Source: Isosphaeraceae bacterium (GTDB lineage Bacteria; Planctomycetota; Planctomycetia; Isosphaerales; Isosphaeraceae). Taken from it: a stretch of 41,512 bases of DNA. The notes under the pieces are model-generated. The model was not told the origin of the DNA. It was given only the letters and a program-made list of their open reading frames with translations, and did not search any database. Where the stretch lies: positions 1 to 41,512 of the forward strand of contig JARLIH010000503.1 of NCBI GenBank assembly GCA_031291845.1. Direction: 5' to 3'. Each line of letters starts with the position of its first letter. The first letter of the stretch is position 1. Shown here in pieces: positions 18,042-26,535 of this stretch. A program made the translations under genes and the position numbers.

Positions 18042-19163
18042 CTAAATTGCCGCGAGCGGCGTATCGACCCACGTCCGCCGCGCGTACGAATCGAGCACCG
18101 CATCAGCGATCGACTGTGCATTCAACCCGTCATAGAAGCTCGGAACGGCCTGCCGGCCTTCGACGATCGCCGAGACGAACTCCCACACGAGGTCGTACCG
18201 GAAGACCGTCGCCGGCTCCCCCTGGCTCGGGTCGCGCGGACTGCCGGCGGGCTTGAGGAACTCGGACGGGACGGGCACGGGAGCGAGGTCGCTCCCCGTT
18301 TTGCCGAGCAAGATCGTGTTCGGCTCGTGCAGACGATAGACGGCCGAGCCTTCCGAACCGTTGATCTCAGCCCACTCGTGACCAAACCCGTTGCGGTGGT
18401 AGCCCTTCGCCAAGGTCGTGCCTTCCCAGACCCCGGTCGCACCCGACTCGAACTCACCGAGCAGACACGACCAGTCGTCCACGTCCGACGGAGCACACGT
18501 GCGGCCGTCGGGGGTCGACGTCCGGGGCGCGAAGCGCGCGACCGCTCCGCAGATCCTCGCCAGCGGACCGAGCAAATCCAGGGCGAAGTCGATCCGGTGG
18601 ATCGTCATGTCGAACAGGTCCCCCGCGCCCGCCTTGTCCTTGTACTGCCGCCAGCCCCAGCTCGTCTCGGGCCAGTCGAGGAAGCGCTGGGAGCGGAAGT
18701 GGCGGGGCGAGCCCAGGGCGCCGCTCTTGAGCAGGTGCCGCAAGTAACGCATCGACGGGGCGAACCGGTACGTGAACGCCGTCATGTGCACGACCTTCGC
18801 GTCGCGCGCGGCCTCATACATCTCCTGCACTTCGCCCGCGTTCAGACCGAGCGGTTTCTCGCACATCACGTGCTTCCCCGCCCGCGCGGCGGCCGTCGCG
18901 ATCGGGTGGTGCGTGAAGTTGGGCGTGGCAATGATCACGGCGTCCACCGCGTCCGATTGAGCCACGGCGATGGGGTCGCTCGTCGCGAATTCAACGCCCC
19001 AATCCGTTTTGCGTTTCTGAAGCAGGGCCTCGTCCGCGTCGCAAACCGCCGCCAGTTCGGCGCGCGGGTCGAGCCGCAGGGCCGGGACGTGGTGGTAATC
19101 GCTGACCGCGCCGGCGCCAATGATGGCCACCCGCACCTTCTTCGAACCTGCAGCACTCGACAT
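18042..19163 (-). CDS. Gfo/Idh/MocA family oxidoreductase
   Basis: This 373-aa protein has an N-terminal Rossmann NAD(P)-binding fold (VRVAIIGAGAVSDYHH), the intact catalytic EKP motif (VMCEKPLGLN) that carries the conserved Lys, and the C-terminal alpha/beta substrate domain with the MTIHRIDFALDLLG region containing a conserved His (D-x3-H-x-x-D). Such enzymes oxidise or reduce sugars and cyclitols; the exact substrate cannot be read from sequence. No signal peptide, so cytoplasmic. An alternative GTG start lies at 19172 with GAGGAG close by; the ATG at 19163 starts directly before the fold and is preferred. It is divergent from a second family member. Confidence 0.92.
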   Translation of the reverse strand: MSSAAGSKKVRVAIIGAGAVSDYHHVPALRLDPRAELAAVCDADEALLQKRKTDWGVEFATSDPIAVAQSDAVDAVIIATPNFTHHPIATAAARAGKHVMCEKPLGLNAGEVQEMYEAARDAKVVHMTAFTYRFAPSMRYLRHLLKSGALGSPRHFRSQRFLDWPETSWGWRQYKDKAGAGDLFDMTIHRIDFALDLLGPLARICGAVARFAPRTSTPDGRTCAPSDVDDWSCLLGEFESGATGVWEGTTLAKGYHRNGFGHEWAEINGSEGSAVYRLHEPNTILLGKTGSDLAPVPVPSEFLKPAGSPRDPSQGEPATVFRYDLVWEFVSAIVEGRQAVPSFYDGLNAQSIADAVLDSYARRTWVDTPLAAI

Positions 19164-19318
19164 CGCCGCCACCTGTCTCCTCTCGTATCAACTCGGGAAA
19201 TGGAAACGCCAGGCCGCTTGCCTTCGGCCCTCCGTCCTACTATCCTGCACCCAACTTCGCAAGGGGTGGGAAGCAAGCGAGAACGCCGGTCCGCCGATTG
19301 CCGTCGACTCATCGAGGC

Positions 19319-19376
19319 GGGCGAGGCTCCTGCCAAGCCGCGCACCGTGGTGCGCGGCTTGGCAGGAGCCTCGCCC
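19319..19376. repeat. Dispersed palindrome family 2, copy 2 (perfect 28-bp arms)
   Basis: Arms 19319-19346 and 19349-19376 are perfect reverse complements with a 2-nt centre (GT), containing GAGGCTCCTGCCAAGCC. It sits between the two divergent oxidoreductase genes, so it is not a gene-end terminator for either. When translated it gives the GEAPAKP-like peptide seen in spurious planctomycete ORFs. Confidence 0.85.
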
Positions 19377-19442
19377 TCCCAGAACACGCTTTCGCGGGCT
19401 TCAGTGACACCGCGCACGACACGTCTTGAGGGACTGACTGCC

Positions 19443-20564
19443 ATGGCAAGCAACAAGCCGGTTCGCGTGGCCATCATCGGCCTCGGCTTCGGGGCTGAGT
19501 TCATCCCGATCTACCAAAGTTACCCGGGTGCCGAACTCGCAGCCATCTGCCGGCGCAACGAGAAAGAGCTCAACGCGTGCGGCGACCGCTGGGGGATCGC
19601 GAAGCGCTACACGACGTTCGAGGACGTGCTGGCCGACCCCGACATCGACGCCGTCCACATCAACTCGCCGATCCCCGACCACGGCCCCCAGAGCCTCGCG
19701 GCCCTGAAAGCCGGCAAGCACGTCGGCTGCACCGTGCCGATGGGCACCAGCATCGAGGAATGCCGCGCCATCGTCGCAGCCCAGCGCGCGTCGGGCAAGG
19801 TCTACATGATGATGGAGACCGTCGTCTACAGCCGCGAGTATTTATTCGTGAAGGAGCTGTACGACAAGGGGGAGCTCGGCCGCATCCAGTTCCTCCGCGG
19901 CTCGCACCAGCAGGACATGGACGGCTGGCCCGACTACTGGCCCGGCTTGCCGCCGATGTGGTACGCCACCCACTGCGTCAGCCCCTGCCTGGCGCTCCTG
20001 GGCAAGCACGCCGAGAGCGTCGTCTGCCACGGCTCGGGCCGCATCCGCGACGAGTTGATCCCCCGCTACAACAGCCCGTTCGCCATCGAAACCGCGACCT
20101 TCTCGATCCGCGACTCGGACGTCTGCGCCGAGGTCACCCGCAGCCTGTTCGACACCGCACGCCAGTACCGCGAGAGCTTCGACGCCTACGGCAGCATCAA
20201 GAGCTTCGAGTGGCAGCAAGTCGAGGGCGAGGAGCCCGTCATCCACACCAAGGGCCTCCCCGAGCCCGAGATCCCCCAGCGCGTCTCCGTCCCCGACTAC
20301 GCTCACCGATTGCCCGAACCCATCCAGCGCTTCACGACGAAGGGCGTTTACAACGTCGAGGACGAGCAGCACCTCTCCTTCACCCAAGGGGGCGGCCACG
20401 GCGGCTCGCACCCGCACCTCGTCCACGCCTGGCTCAGCGCCATCAAGGGCGAACGCCCCGCGCTGCCCGACGCCGAGACCTCGGCCAACTGGACGATGGT
20501 CGGCATCTGCGCCCACGAATCAGCCCTCAAGAAGGGCGAGAAGGTGCTCATCCCGCAGTTTTGA
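19443..20564 (+). CDS. Gfo/Idh/MocA family protein lacking the EKP motif
   Basis: This 373-aa protein has the Rossmann start VRVAIIGLGFGAEFIPIYQ and the family's overall length and order. At the position of the catalytic EKP the sequence reads GCTVPMGTS, so the conserved Glu-Lys is replaced by Thr-Val. A candidate substrate-domain His is present (THCVSPCLALLGKH). Members with altered EKP may use other residues or may not be redox enzymes. The start is the ATG at 19443; the frame continues far upstream through the palindromic repeat and even antisense to the other oxidoreductase gene, and that extension is rejected. No strong Shine-Dalgarno is visible. It is likely related in function to its divergent neighbour, perhaps in sugar catabolism. 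Confidence 0.9.
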   Translation: MASNKPVRVAIIGLGFGAEFIPIYQSYPGAELAAICRRNEKELNACGDRWGIAKRYTTFEDVLADPDIDAVHINSPIPDHGPQSLAALKAGKHVGCTVPMGTSIEECRAIVAAQRASGKVYMMMETVVYSREYLFVKELYDKGELGRIQFLRGSHQQDMDGWPDYWPGLPPMWYATHCVSPCLALLGKHAESVVCHGSGRIRDELIPRYNSPFAIETATFSIRDSDVCAEVTRSLFDTARQYRESFDAYGSIKSFEWQQVEGEEPVIHTKGLPEPEIPQRVSVPDYAHRLPEPIQRFTTKGVYNVEDEQHLSFTQGGGHGGSHPHLVHAWLSAIKGERPALPDAETSANWTMVGICAHESALKKGEKVLIPQF

Positions 20565-20581
20565 GCGTGCATCCGTTGTCG

Positions 20582-20598
20582 CGTGCTTGAAATGCACC
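20582..20598. repeat. Half copy of palindrome family 1
   Basis: CGTGCTTGAAATGCACC matches the 17-nt unit of family 1 with two changes; the partner unit is missing. It lies 17 nt after the stop of the oxidoreductase gene. Confidence 0.5.
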
Positions 20599-20627
20599 GT
20601 CCCCCAGGAACAATGTTTTTCCGAAAG

Positions 20628-20697
20628 TCACGGGGTCGCGCTTGGTTCTCGGTTTTTGCCGATCAGCAAAAGCCAAGAACCAAACTCGATCCCGTGA
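20628..20697. repeat. Long hairpin with 32-nt arms
   Basis: Arms 20628-20659 and 20666-20697 match as reverse complements at 27 of 32 positions around a 6-nt loop (CGATCA). Several mismatches would be G-U pairs in RNA. It lies between the oxidoreductase gene and the small membrane protein gene. It could terminate transcription or be a dispersed non-coding element; there is no T-tract directly after the stem. Confidence 0.75.
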
Positions 20698-20713
20698 TTT
20701 GTTTTCTGCCTTC

Positions 20714-20742
20714 TCGACCGCAATGACTCCGAATGATTTAAT
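20714..20742 (+). promoter_or_regulatory. Candidate sigma-70-type promoter
   Basis: A weak -35 (TCGACC, 20714-20719) and a -10 (TTTAAT, 20737-20742) are separated by 17 nt, 48 nt upstream of the ATG at 20791. Confidence 0.35.
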
Positions 20743-20790
20743 AGAACCTGTCGCCCCGGGGGATCGCTTGTCCGCAGCAGAGGCCCGCAC

Positions 20791-21357
20791 ATGAGCGAAG
20801 TTGTCTCACTTTCGCACTCCACCACCGGGCCGGAGCACGGACCCGCGTGCCGCCGCTTCACGATTCTGGATGGCATGGTTCTCATCGTCGCGGCGAGCGT
20901 CTGGCTTCTGGGCTTGCGGGCCACTTCACGCTCCGTCGCGGAGACTTGGGAAAGGTTACATCAGCAGGGTTTGACGCCCATCTCGCGACCGGACATGTGG
21001 GTTGTGCACATCTACGGGCTGGTCGTCGCGGGCGTCGGCATCCTGACTGTGACCTTTCTCGTCATCCGCGTGCGCCAGCCCCGCCCTGCGCTGCGCCAAC
21101 TGATCTGGCAGCCGGGAATGATGGCATGCACGATCATCTCGACGCTCATTCCCATGCTCGCGGTGGTAACCGGCCGCCGGAGCGCTCCCGTGTTCTGGCT
21201 TCTCATGTCCGCCAGCGTGGCGTCTGCCTGGCTCGCGGCTTGGTCGTTCGGTCGCTTGCGCCCCGAGCCGGGTTGGATCGACCGGCTCGGGCGGGTGATC
21301 GGGATCTGCTGGATCGTATTTGCGGGATATCCACTCTTCCTCTTGATTCAGGGATAG
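20791..21357 (+). CDS. Small polytopic membrane protein of unknown function
   Basis: This 188-aa protein has about five hydrophobic segments: residues ~25-43, ~72-92, ~107-127, ~133-150 and ~168-186. The N terminus is short, polar and His/Ser-containing. No catalytic motif was recognised. Its monocistronic position between a hairpin upstream and a hairpin downstream (21390-21414) gives no functional clue. Small multi-helix proteins of this type with WLLGLRA/FLLIQG-like ends are common orphans in planctomycetes. Confidence 0.75.
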   Translation: MSEVVSLSHSTTGPEHGPACRRFTILDGMVLIVAASVWLLGLRATSRSVAETWERLHQQGLTPISRPDMWVVHIYGLVVAGVGILTVTFLVIRVRQPRPALRQLIWQPGMMACTIISTLIPMLAVVTGRRSAPVFWLLMSASVASAWLAAWSFGRLRPEPGWIDRLGRVIGICWIVFAGYPLFLLIQG

Positions 21358-21389
21358 GTTGCCGCACGGCTCCGACGGACCCCGTCCTT

Positions 21390-21414
21390 CCCCTTCGTTG
21401 CGAGAACGAAGGGG
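21390..21414 (+). terminator. Hairpin after the small membrane protein gene
   Basis: Perfect 10-bp stem CCCCTTCGTT/AACGAAGGGG with a GCGAG loop, 32 nt after the stop at 21357. No T-tract follows, so termination is likely but not certain. Confidence 0.5.
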
Positions 21415-21613
21415 CCGTTCTCACTGTGGACACGTTCCCCGCTCAACAACGGCCAAAAGTCATTGAGTCAGATCGCTCGGACGACTCAAGTTGAGTGCCT
21501 GGCCGACGTCTTGCTCATTCGCACTTGCCAGCATGAACTTTTTCGGCCATCATCCGTGGCGCGCCGAGGTCAGGCGCCGATCGGTCTACCCCCAGGGAAG
21601 GACGCCGTCGCTC

Positions 21614-21909
21614 ATGGCCCGCACGCTCGTTCGCACGCTGCTCAGCTTCGGCCTTCTCGCCGCTTGGTCCACGAGAACCTTCGCTGACCCGGTTTACACC
21701 GTCACGGATCTTGGGACGGGGCCGATCAGCTTCTCGCAAGACGCCAGTGGCGACGCCGGTACAGCCCGTACGGCGGCCCCCTCGCTTCGACGCTTTTGTT
21801 GACTCCGGCGAACCTGCCCGCACCAACTCCGGTGCCCGAGCCCTCCGCACTCGTTCTGTCCATCGCCATCGTCGGTGGGTGTTTGCTCAACCGCCGGAGC
21901 AGACGCTAA
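21614..21909 (+). pseudogene. Degenerate PEP-CTERM exported protein (internal deletion and frameshift)
   Basis: From the ATG at 21614 the reading frame gives a good signal peptide (TLLSFGLLAAWSTRTFADP) and then YTVTDLGTGPISFSQD, which resembles the first HAF-type repeat of planctomycete exported proteins. That frame stops at 21802. In the next frame, ending at the TAA 21907-21909, is a typical PEP-CTERM sorting signal: PVPEPSALVL, a hydrophobic helix (SIAIVGGCLL) and a basic tail (NRRSRR). The two ends of one protein are thus present with the middle missing and the frame shifted, so it cannot be a working gene. The intact neighbour at 22244 is a different PEP-CTERM protein. A palindrome of family 2 follows directly. 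Confidence 0.75.
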
Positions 21910-21950
21910 AAACAGCGATCCGCGACAAGGCGAAAAACGCCGCATTGTTA

Positions 21951-22038
21951 GGGAGGCCGAGGTCCGTCCGCGCCGCGCACCACCAACGGCTCCCCGCGTG
22001 CGCGACACACCGCGGCGCGGACGGAGCCTCGCTCTCCC
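21951..22038. repeat. Dispersed palindrome family 2, copy 3
   Basis: Arms about 21951-21977 and 22011-22038 pair imperfectly (GGGAGGCCGAGG.. with ..CCTCGCTCTCCC) around a 33-nt centre. It lies in the 334-bp gap between the PEP-CTERM relic and the intact PEP-CTERM gene; nothing else was recognised in that gap. Confidence 0.65.
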
Positions 22039-22243
22039 AGGATTCGACGCAGCGGACCTCTCTTTCGTTGCCGCCAGGCCACGCCGGGATTCCCAGCGAT
22101 GACAATTCCACGTGACAAACCAGTGGCGACTTGACCGGACCGTTCCGCCGTGTTGGAATTCTGGTCTAGGTGACGAAAACATGTGACTAATCAATCGGTC
22201 TCAGCGGTCACCTGCGAAGTCTTGGATGGGCGGAGGCTCTTCA

Positions 22244-22984
22244 ATGCTTGGACAACGAAAGCCGCGTTGCGTGGCCGGTCTTGTCTTTGGGCTGTTGCTG
22301 ACGGCGTCCCAATCAAAGGCCGACGTGACCAGTCCGGCAACGATCCACTTCACGATCCCGGGTGGAGCATTCGCGACCCTTTCTCCTCCGAACGGCGACT
22401 ACACGAGCTCGCCGCCCAACCTGATCGCTTCCGGGACCACGTTTCCCACGATCCTCGACGTTCCTCAATTTGACCCGGCGCAAGGAACCCTCGTCGGCGT
22501 CAGCTTGCAGTTGTCCGCCACGCAGACGGGAGGCAACGCCGATTTCTACGCGGTACTCGGACCGCCCACAACGACGAGTATCCTGTTCGATCGTGCGGTG
22601 GTACTGAGCGGCGCCTCGAACGTGAGCCTGTCCGCCGATTACTCGTCAGGTGCGAGCTCGATCCCCGTCGGCACCGTTTTCAGCCATGATCTATCTGCCC
22701 CGCTCGTTACGACCAATCAGACGGTGACCGACTCGGCGAATCTCGCCGCCTTCGTCGGCCATGGCGCTGTCGAACTCAATGCGATCCGGAGCCTCAACGT
22801 CTACCCGTCCCCCTCGTCCGAGGTCTTCGCGAAACTGACCTCCACCGGCTCCGCGGCCGGCCAGTTGACCGTCACTTACGACTTCACTCCCAGCGCGGTA
22901 CCCGAACCGTCGAGCTTGTGCCTGCTTGGTCTGACACTGGCGGTCACATCGACGGCCGCGTATCTGAAATCCCGGACGGTCTAG
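22244..22984 (+). CDS. PEP-CTERM exported protein, choice-of-anchor E type
   Basis: This 246-aa protein has an N-terminal signal peptide (CVAGLVFGLLLTASQSKA), a beta-rich middle beginning with the motif VPQFDPAQGTLVGVSLQL typical of choice-of-anchor E domains, and a C-terminal PEP-CTERM signal (AVPEPSSLCLLGLTLAVTS, then KSR). The tail targets the protein to an exosortase for cleavage and surface attachment; no exosortase gene is in the window. The tail's basic cluster is weak. The ATG at 22244 is chosen since GGAGG lies 7 nt upstream; the ATG at 22226 has no ribosome site. The function of the beta domain is unknown. Confidence 0.88.
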   Translation: MLGQRKPRCVAGLVFGLLLTASQSKADVTSPATIHFTIPGGAFATLSPPNGDYTSSPPNLIASGTTFPTILDVPQFDPAQGTLVGVSLQLSATQTGGNADFYAVLGPPTTTSILFDRAVVLSGASNVSLSADYSSGASSIPVGTVFSHDLSAPLVTTNQTVTDSANLAAFVGHGAVELNAIRSLNVYPSPSSEVFAKLTSTGSAAGQLTVTYDFTPSAVPEPSSLCLLGLTLAVTSTAAYLKSRTV

Positions 22985-23016
22985 AGTGGTTCCCGTTCCT
23001 CTGTGCCGCTTTGTAG

Positions 23017-23073
23017 GGTGCATGAAATGCACCATCTTCTCGGCACGAAAGGGACTGGTGCATTTCATGCATC
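23017..23073. repeat. Dispersed palindrome family 1, copy 3
   Basis: The unit GGTGCATGAAATGCACC (23017-23033) and its near reverse complement (23057-23073) are 23 nt apart, as in copy 2. It lies 33 nt after the PEP-CTERM gene and may end its transcript. Confidence 0.75.
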
Positions 23074-23154
23074 CCACGAACAGGCACACAGGGTAGCAAG
23101 CGGCTCTCGGATCTGACGAATCGACCAGGGTCAACCCGTCCAGCCTGCCGGCCG

Positions 23155-23229
23155 TGACGATTACCAAGTCGATTGTGGACCGCGATCTGGGTCGCACGCC
23201 CGGAGCCCGCGACGGGCGTCCCATCCGAC
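23155..23229. repeat. Dispersed repeat family 5, copy 2
   Basis: Starts TGACGATTAC and contains the hairpin 23196-23219, matching 12226-12286 in sequence and order. The rest of the gap to 23528 (about 300 bp) holds no recognisable gene or structure. Confidence 0.6.
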
Positions 23230-23528
23230 GCGCCGAAGGCTCCCGCGATAGGACTTTGCAATCCTCCTGGCCCGACGACAGGGGCGCCCCGGCCGCTCGA
23301 AGACCCGACCGCATCCCCTGGCGCCGGTTCATCGTCGATGTCTCACCCCGCCCTGAGAACGATGAACGCTCCCCAGACCCAGCGGGCGAGGCCGAGCCGC
23401 TGCCGTTCCTCTGCGATCCGCGAGGTCAAGCAGGAAACAAGAAAAGGAGGCGGGTGCCGACGAGCTCACTTCGGCTCCTGCCCCCTTTCCATCCCGTAGT
23501 AAGCCAGCTCGATCGCCGCCACCGCGAA

Positions 23529-26120
23529 TCACTGCGGAGGCTTGCCAGTAAACGTGAGCAGCACGGGTTGAGTGGTCGTCGGCGCATTCATGCTGAGCAC
23601 GAATTGATTCGCGCCAATATCGGCAGTCGCTGCCAGGTTCGTCCCCGGGGTAATACCGGCACCCGAGACGTACGCTCCAATCACGGAATTCGCGGGGTCG
23701 TTCGGTCTGACCTGGTTGTAAACCGACCTGTCCTGGAGCGTGATGATCGTCTTCCCTGCCAACCGACCAGTTCCCTGAGAAATCGTTGCCAGGCTGCTCA
23801 CGGTCCCCCACTGCGCACTCGGCGTCCATTCAAACGTGTTATTAAGTCCACTCAGGCCTCCGACAGCAATCGCGAGCTTGGTGGCTCCGTTCGCGCCCAC
23901 ATCAGCCGTATCGTCGTCGAAGGAAAAACCATACCCTGACAGACCCAGTTTCGCGTGCACGAACCAAACATAGGGATCAAGATTATAGACATTATAGGTC
24001 TGACCACCTGTTGCCAGGCTCGGAGCCGGATACCACGTCGCCGGGTTGTCGTAGGGGGCTTTGGTATAATCGGGAACGCCGCGCAATGCGGACTTGACCA
24101 GGTCGCGGACGTCCGCCGAGATATTCACGTAGTTGATTGGCTCGGCCGTCGGCAAGAACCCGACGTTGCCGCCGATGGAATTCCCGACCACCTCCATCGA
24201 ACCGGGAAGGGCGGGGACCTGTCTCGGAGCCGTGCTGAAGACGTTCAACGTTTCATAGACGGTTGCTGCAAACGCCGCGGCGAATTGCTTGTCGGCATCC
24301 GTGCTAAACTGGATGGGAATGATGGACGCCTGGTCGGCAAATGCGATCGGTTGGGGCTTTGAGAACGTGAAGGTCGCCATTCCTTTGTTTGACACGGGCG
24401 CGCTCAGGTAGACCTTTTGCACGCCATCAACCGTCGTGATCTTCAGGATCGTGGTCGGGCGTGTAATGCCTCCGCCGGTCACTTGCATTCCGACAGCCAA
24501 CTCGGGATGAGTGGTCTGGCCAAAGCTGAGAATCCTAAAGTCGTTGTTGCCGTTGTCTGTGTCGGTGGAGACTTGCGCCTGAATTTGCTCAGGTTGAAAA
24601 TTTTTGTACAGGTTTTCATAGTATGCCGCCCACGAGTACCAGAGGTCCCTCAGCTTGGTGGCGTACGGATCCGCGGCAGGATTCGAAAAGACGAACGATT
24701 CCAGCGTGCCATCGGCAACATTCGGGGTCCCGTCCAAGAAGACCGTCTTCTGTCCAATATCGACCGACTCGATCTTGCCCAGGACGACTCCACGGTTGCC
24801 TTGGACGGTCATCCCCGGGCGCAACGACCGGAGAATCTCGTCGATCCCCGGAACGTCTGTGAGCACGGCCTTGTTCGGCGTCTTGAACGTTCCCGCCGCA
24901 GCAAACTGAATGGGTCCGTCGCCGGCACTTGACAGCATCCAGTGGTTGTTCGGGCCGTAGGGGATGCTGTATGAGGATCGCTTTCCTGCCAGGGGGCTGT
25001 CGAAAAAGATATTGGCGCCGCCGGGAATTCGGATGCCGACGCCTTCGTTCGTCTTGCTGTAGTTGGGGTTGAAGAAACTGGGCCAGCCGAGGTTCACGCC
25101 GTTGTCCTGAAAATAGGTGCCCAGACCATTGTCCGAAGTGTTGCTCGTAAATGCCTTGACCGCGTCCTGCAAGCTGCCGTTCCCCAGATAGGAGAGCTTT
25201 GCCCCGATCCACCCGTAGTCTTTTGACACATTGGTGTTGGGAACGGGAACATCAAGCGCTTCCATGGCCACCGGGAGCAGCAGGTGGTCGACATACGAAA
25301 CATCGTAATTAATCAGCGTAATCAACTGTTTAGAATCAATGGGGTTGGTCGGGGTAGAGACCTTGGTCAGGAAGTCTTTGTCTCGAATCGTAAACTCGAT
25401 GAGCTGATCCGGGGCATCCGATCCGGGGTCGAGGGCGGCGTTTGCGTCATTGCAATGGTAGTACATGATAATGCCATCGCCGCCGCTGCTGCTCGCGGCG
25501 TTGACCACGAAGCGGGCCGTGTTTGTGCCGTCAAGGTTCTTGTAGAAGAAAAAGAATGGGTTGGTGATCGGGCTGTTCTTGCTCGTGTTCGTGTCCGTTG
25601 GCAACAGATTGGCGCCGTCTGTCGCAATGGCGGCCCGTCCAGAATCCCAGAAGACGAACGGAACATTGATCGTAATCGAGTGGCCGACTTGCAGGCCCAG
25701 ATAGTCGTTTCCGCCGGACGTGTAGCCGATATAGCCTCGATACTCCTGGTTAATACCGTCGAAAGGATCGTAATAGCCGCCCGCTGTCGACTTTCCCGTA
25801 TTGGGGTCGTAGAGGAACGGATAGATGGTTTGCGCGGTGTTGTTGTAGAGCGTGATTTGCTTGACCGGTACGCTCCCGACCGTCGCGTTGCCGACGAAGA
25901 GCACGTCACTCAGGCTACTCACGGTGTCATAGCGGCCGTATGTACTATCAGGGGCGAGTGGCATCTCGAGATCGGACAGCAGGCAGCGGTCTTCCAGCAA
26001 CCAGTCCTGTGTCGCGAACCGCGCGGCCGAGGTGCGGCGACGCCCGCGACCACTGTTTCCGAAACGCAACCGAAGCTTGAGCCCGGGCAGTCGGTCGGCG
26101 GCGAAGATGCGGTTGATCAT
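23529..26120 (-). CDS. Large exported protein with LEDRCLLS motif, possible beta-1,3-glucanase-like (GH64/thaumatin-like) domain
   Basis: This 863-aa protein begins with a basic stretch and the motif LEDRCLLS at residues 42-49, the planctomycete N-terminal export-type motif. A beta-rich region follows (VKQITLYNNTAQTIYPFLYD), resembling the start of thaumatin-like/GH64 beta-1,3-glucanase folds, and a middle part (LINYDVSYVDHLLLPVAMEA) is also GH64-like. From about residue 430, segments with VGMQV, ITTVDG and VYLSAPV look like a second beta domain inserted into the first. The catalytic acids could not be placed, so enzyme activity is uncertain. Codons are less GC-rich than in the neighbours, which may point to transfer. 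AGGAG lies 10 nt before the ATG. Confidence 0.6.
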   Translation of the reverse strand: MINRIFAADRLPGLKLRLRFGNSGRGRRRTSAARFATQDWLLEDRCLLSDLEMPLAPDSTYGRYDTVSSLSDVLFVGNATVGSVPVKQITLYNNTAQTIYPFLYDPNTGKSTAGGYYDPFDGINQEYRGYIGYTSGGNDYLGLQVGHSITINVPFVFWDSGRAAIATDGANLLPTDTNTSKNSPITNPFFFFYKNLDGTNTARFVVNAASSSGGDGIIMYYHCNDANAALDPGSDAPDQLIEFTIRDKDFLTKVSTPTNPIDSKQLITLINYDVSYVDHLLLPVAMEALDVPVPNTNVSKDYGWIGAKLSYLGNGSLQDAVKAFTSNTSDNGLGTYFQDNGVNLGWPSFFNPNYSKTNEGVGIRIPGGANIFFDSPLAGKRSSYSIPYGPNNHWMLSSAGDGPIQFAAAGTFKTPNKAVLTDVPGIDEILRSLRPGMTVQGNRGVVLGKIESVDIGQKTVFLDGTPNVADGTLESFVFSNPAADPYATKLRDLWYSWAAYYENLYKNFQPEQIQAQVSTDTDNGNNDFRILSFGQTTHPELAVGMQVTGGGITRPTTILKITTVDGVQKVYLSAPVSNKGMATFTFSKPQPIAFADQASIIPIQFSTDADKQFAAAFAATVYETLNVFSTAPRQVPALPGSMEVVGNSIGGNVGFLPTAEPINYVNISADVRDLVKSALRGVPDYTKAPYDNPATWYPAPSLATGGQTYNVYNLDPYVWFVHAKLGLSGYGFSFDDDTADVGANGATKLAIAVGGLSGLNNTFEWTPSAQWGTVSSLATISQGTGRLAGKTIITLQDRSVYNQVRPNDPANSVIGAYVSGAGITPGTNLAATADIGANQFVLSMNAPTTTQPVLLTFTGKPPQ

Positions 26121-26535
26121 GGCGTCAATCTCCTGTTGAGAAAGGCCCCTCGCAGCAAGGGGGGTTGCGTTTCATCGAGATTCCGCACGACCTGGCCCGC
26201 CCAGTCGTCGGCCCGCCAGGGCCATTCTGGCACGGCAAATCGCGCGGAAGCTTTTTTTAGCCGCCGCGTGTGCGCTTGGCTCTACGAAGACTTGTTCCAA
26301 GCGCACGCATTTCGTCGGCCGCACGAACATCATTGTGAGAAACGCGCAGGCAAAGCACCAAAAAAATCCTCGGGCTTTCCAAGAATTGCCATAGTAAGCC
26401 ACATGTAACGCTAACGGCCGTGCGGCACGAGAATGACGGGTCGCAGCCGAGCGACATTCGCCCGAAGCGCCGCCGAGGATCTCTCGCGACCTTCGCTAAC
26501 GTGTCTGATTAACTGAGCCTCACTTCTCGCACATC

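Noticed and set aside
17958..19442. Upstream extension of the second oxidoreductase to 868 aa
   Set aside because: It is antisense to the first oxidoreductase and includes the palindrome 19319-19376; the fold starts at 19443.
23329..23829. 166-aa minus-strand frame downstream of the large LEDR protein
   Set aside because: It overlaps the real gene's 3' end in another frame and has no coherent composition beyond it.
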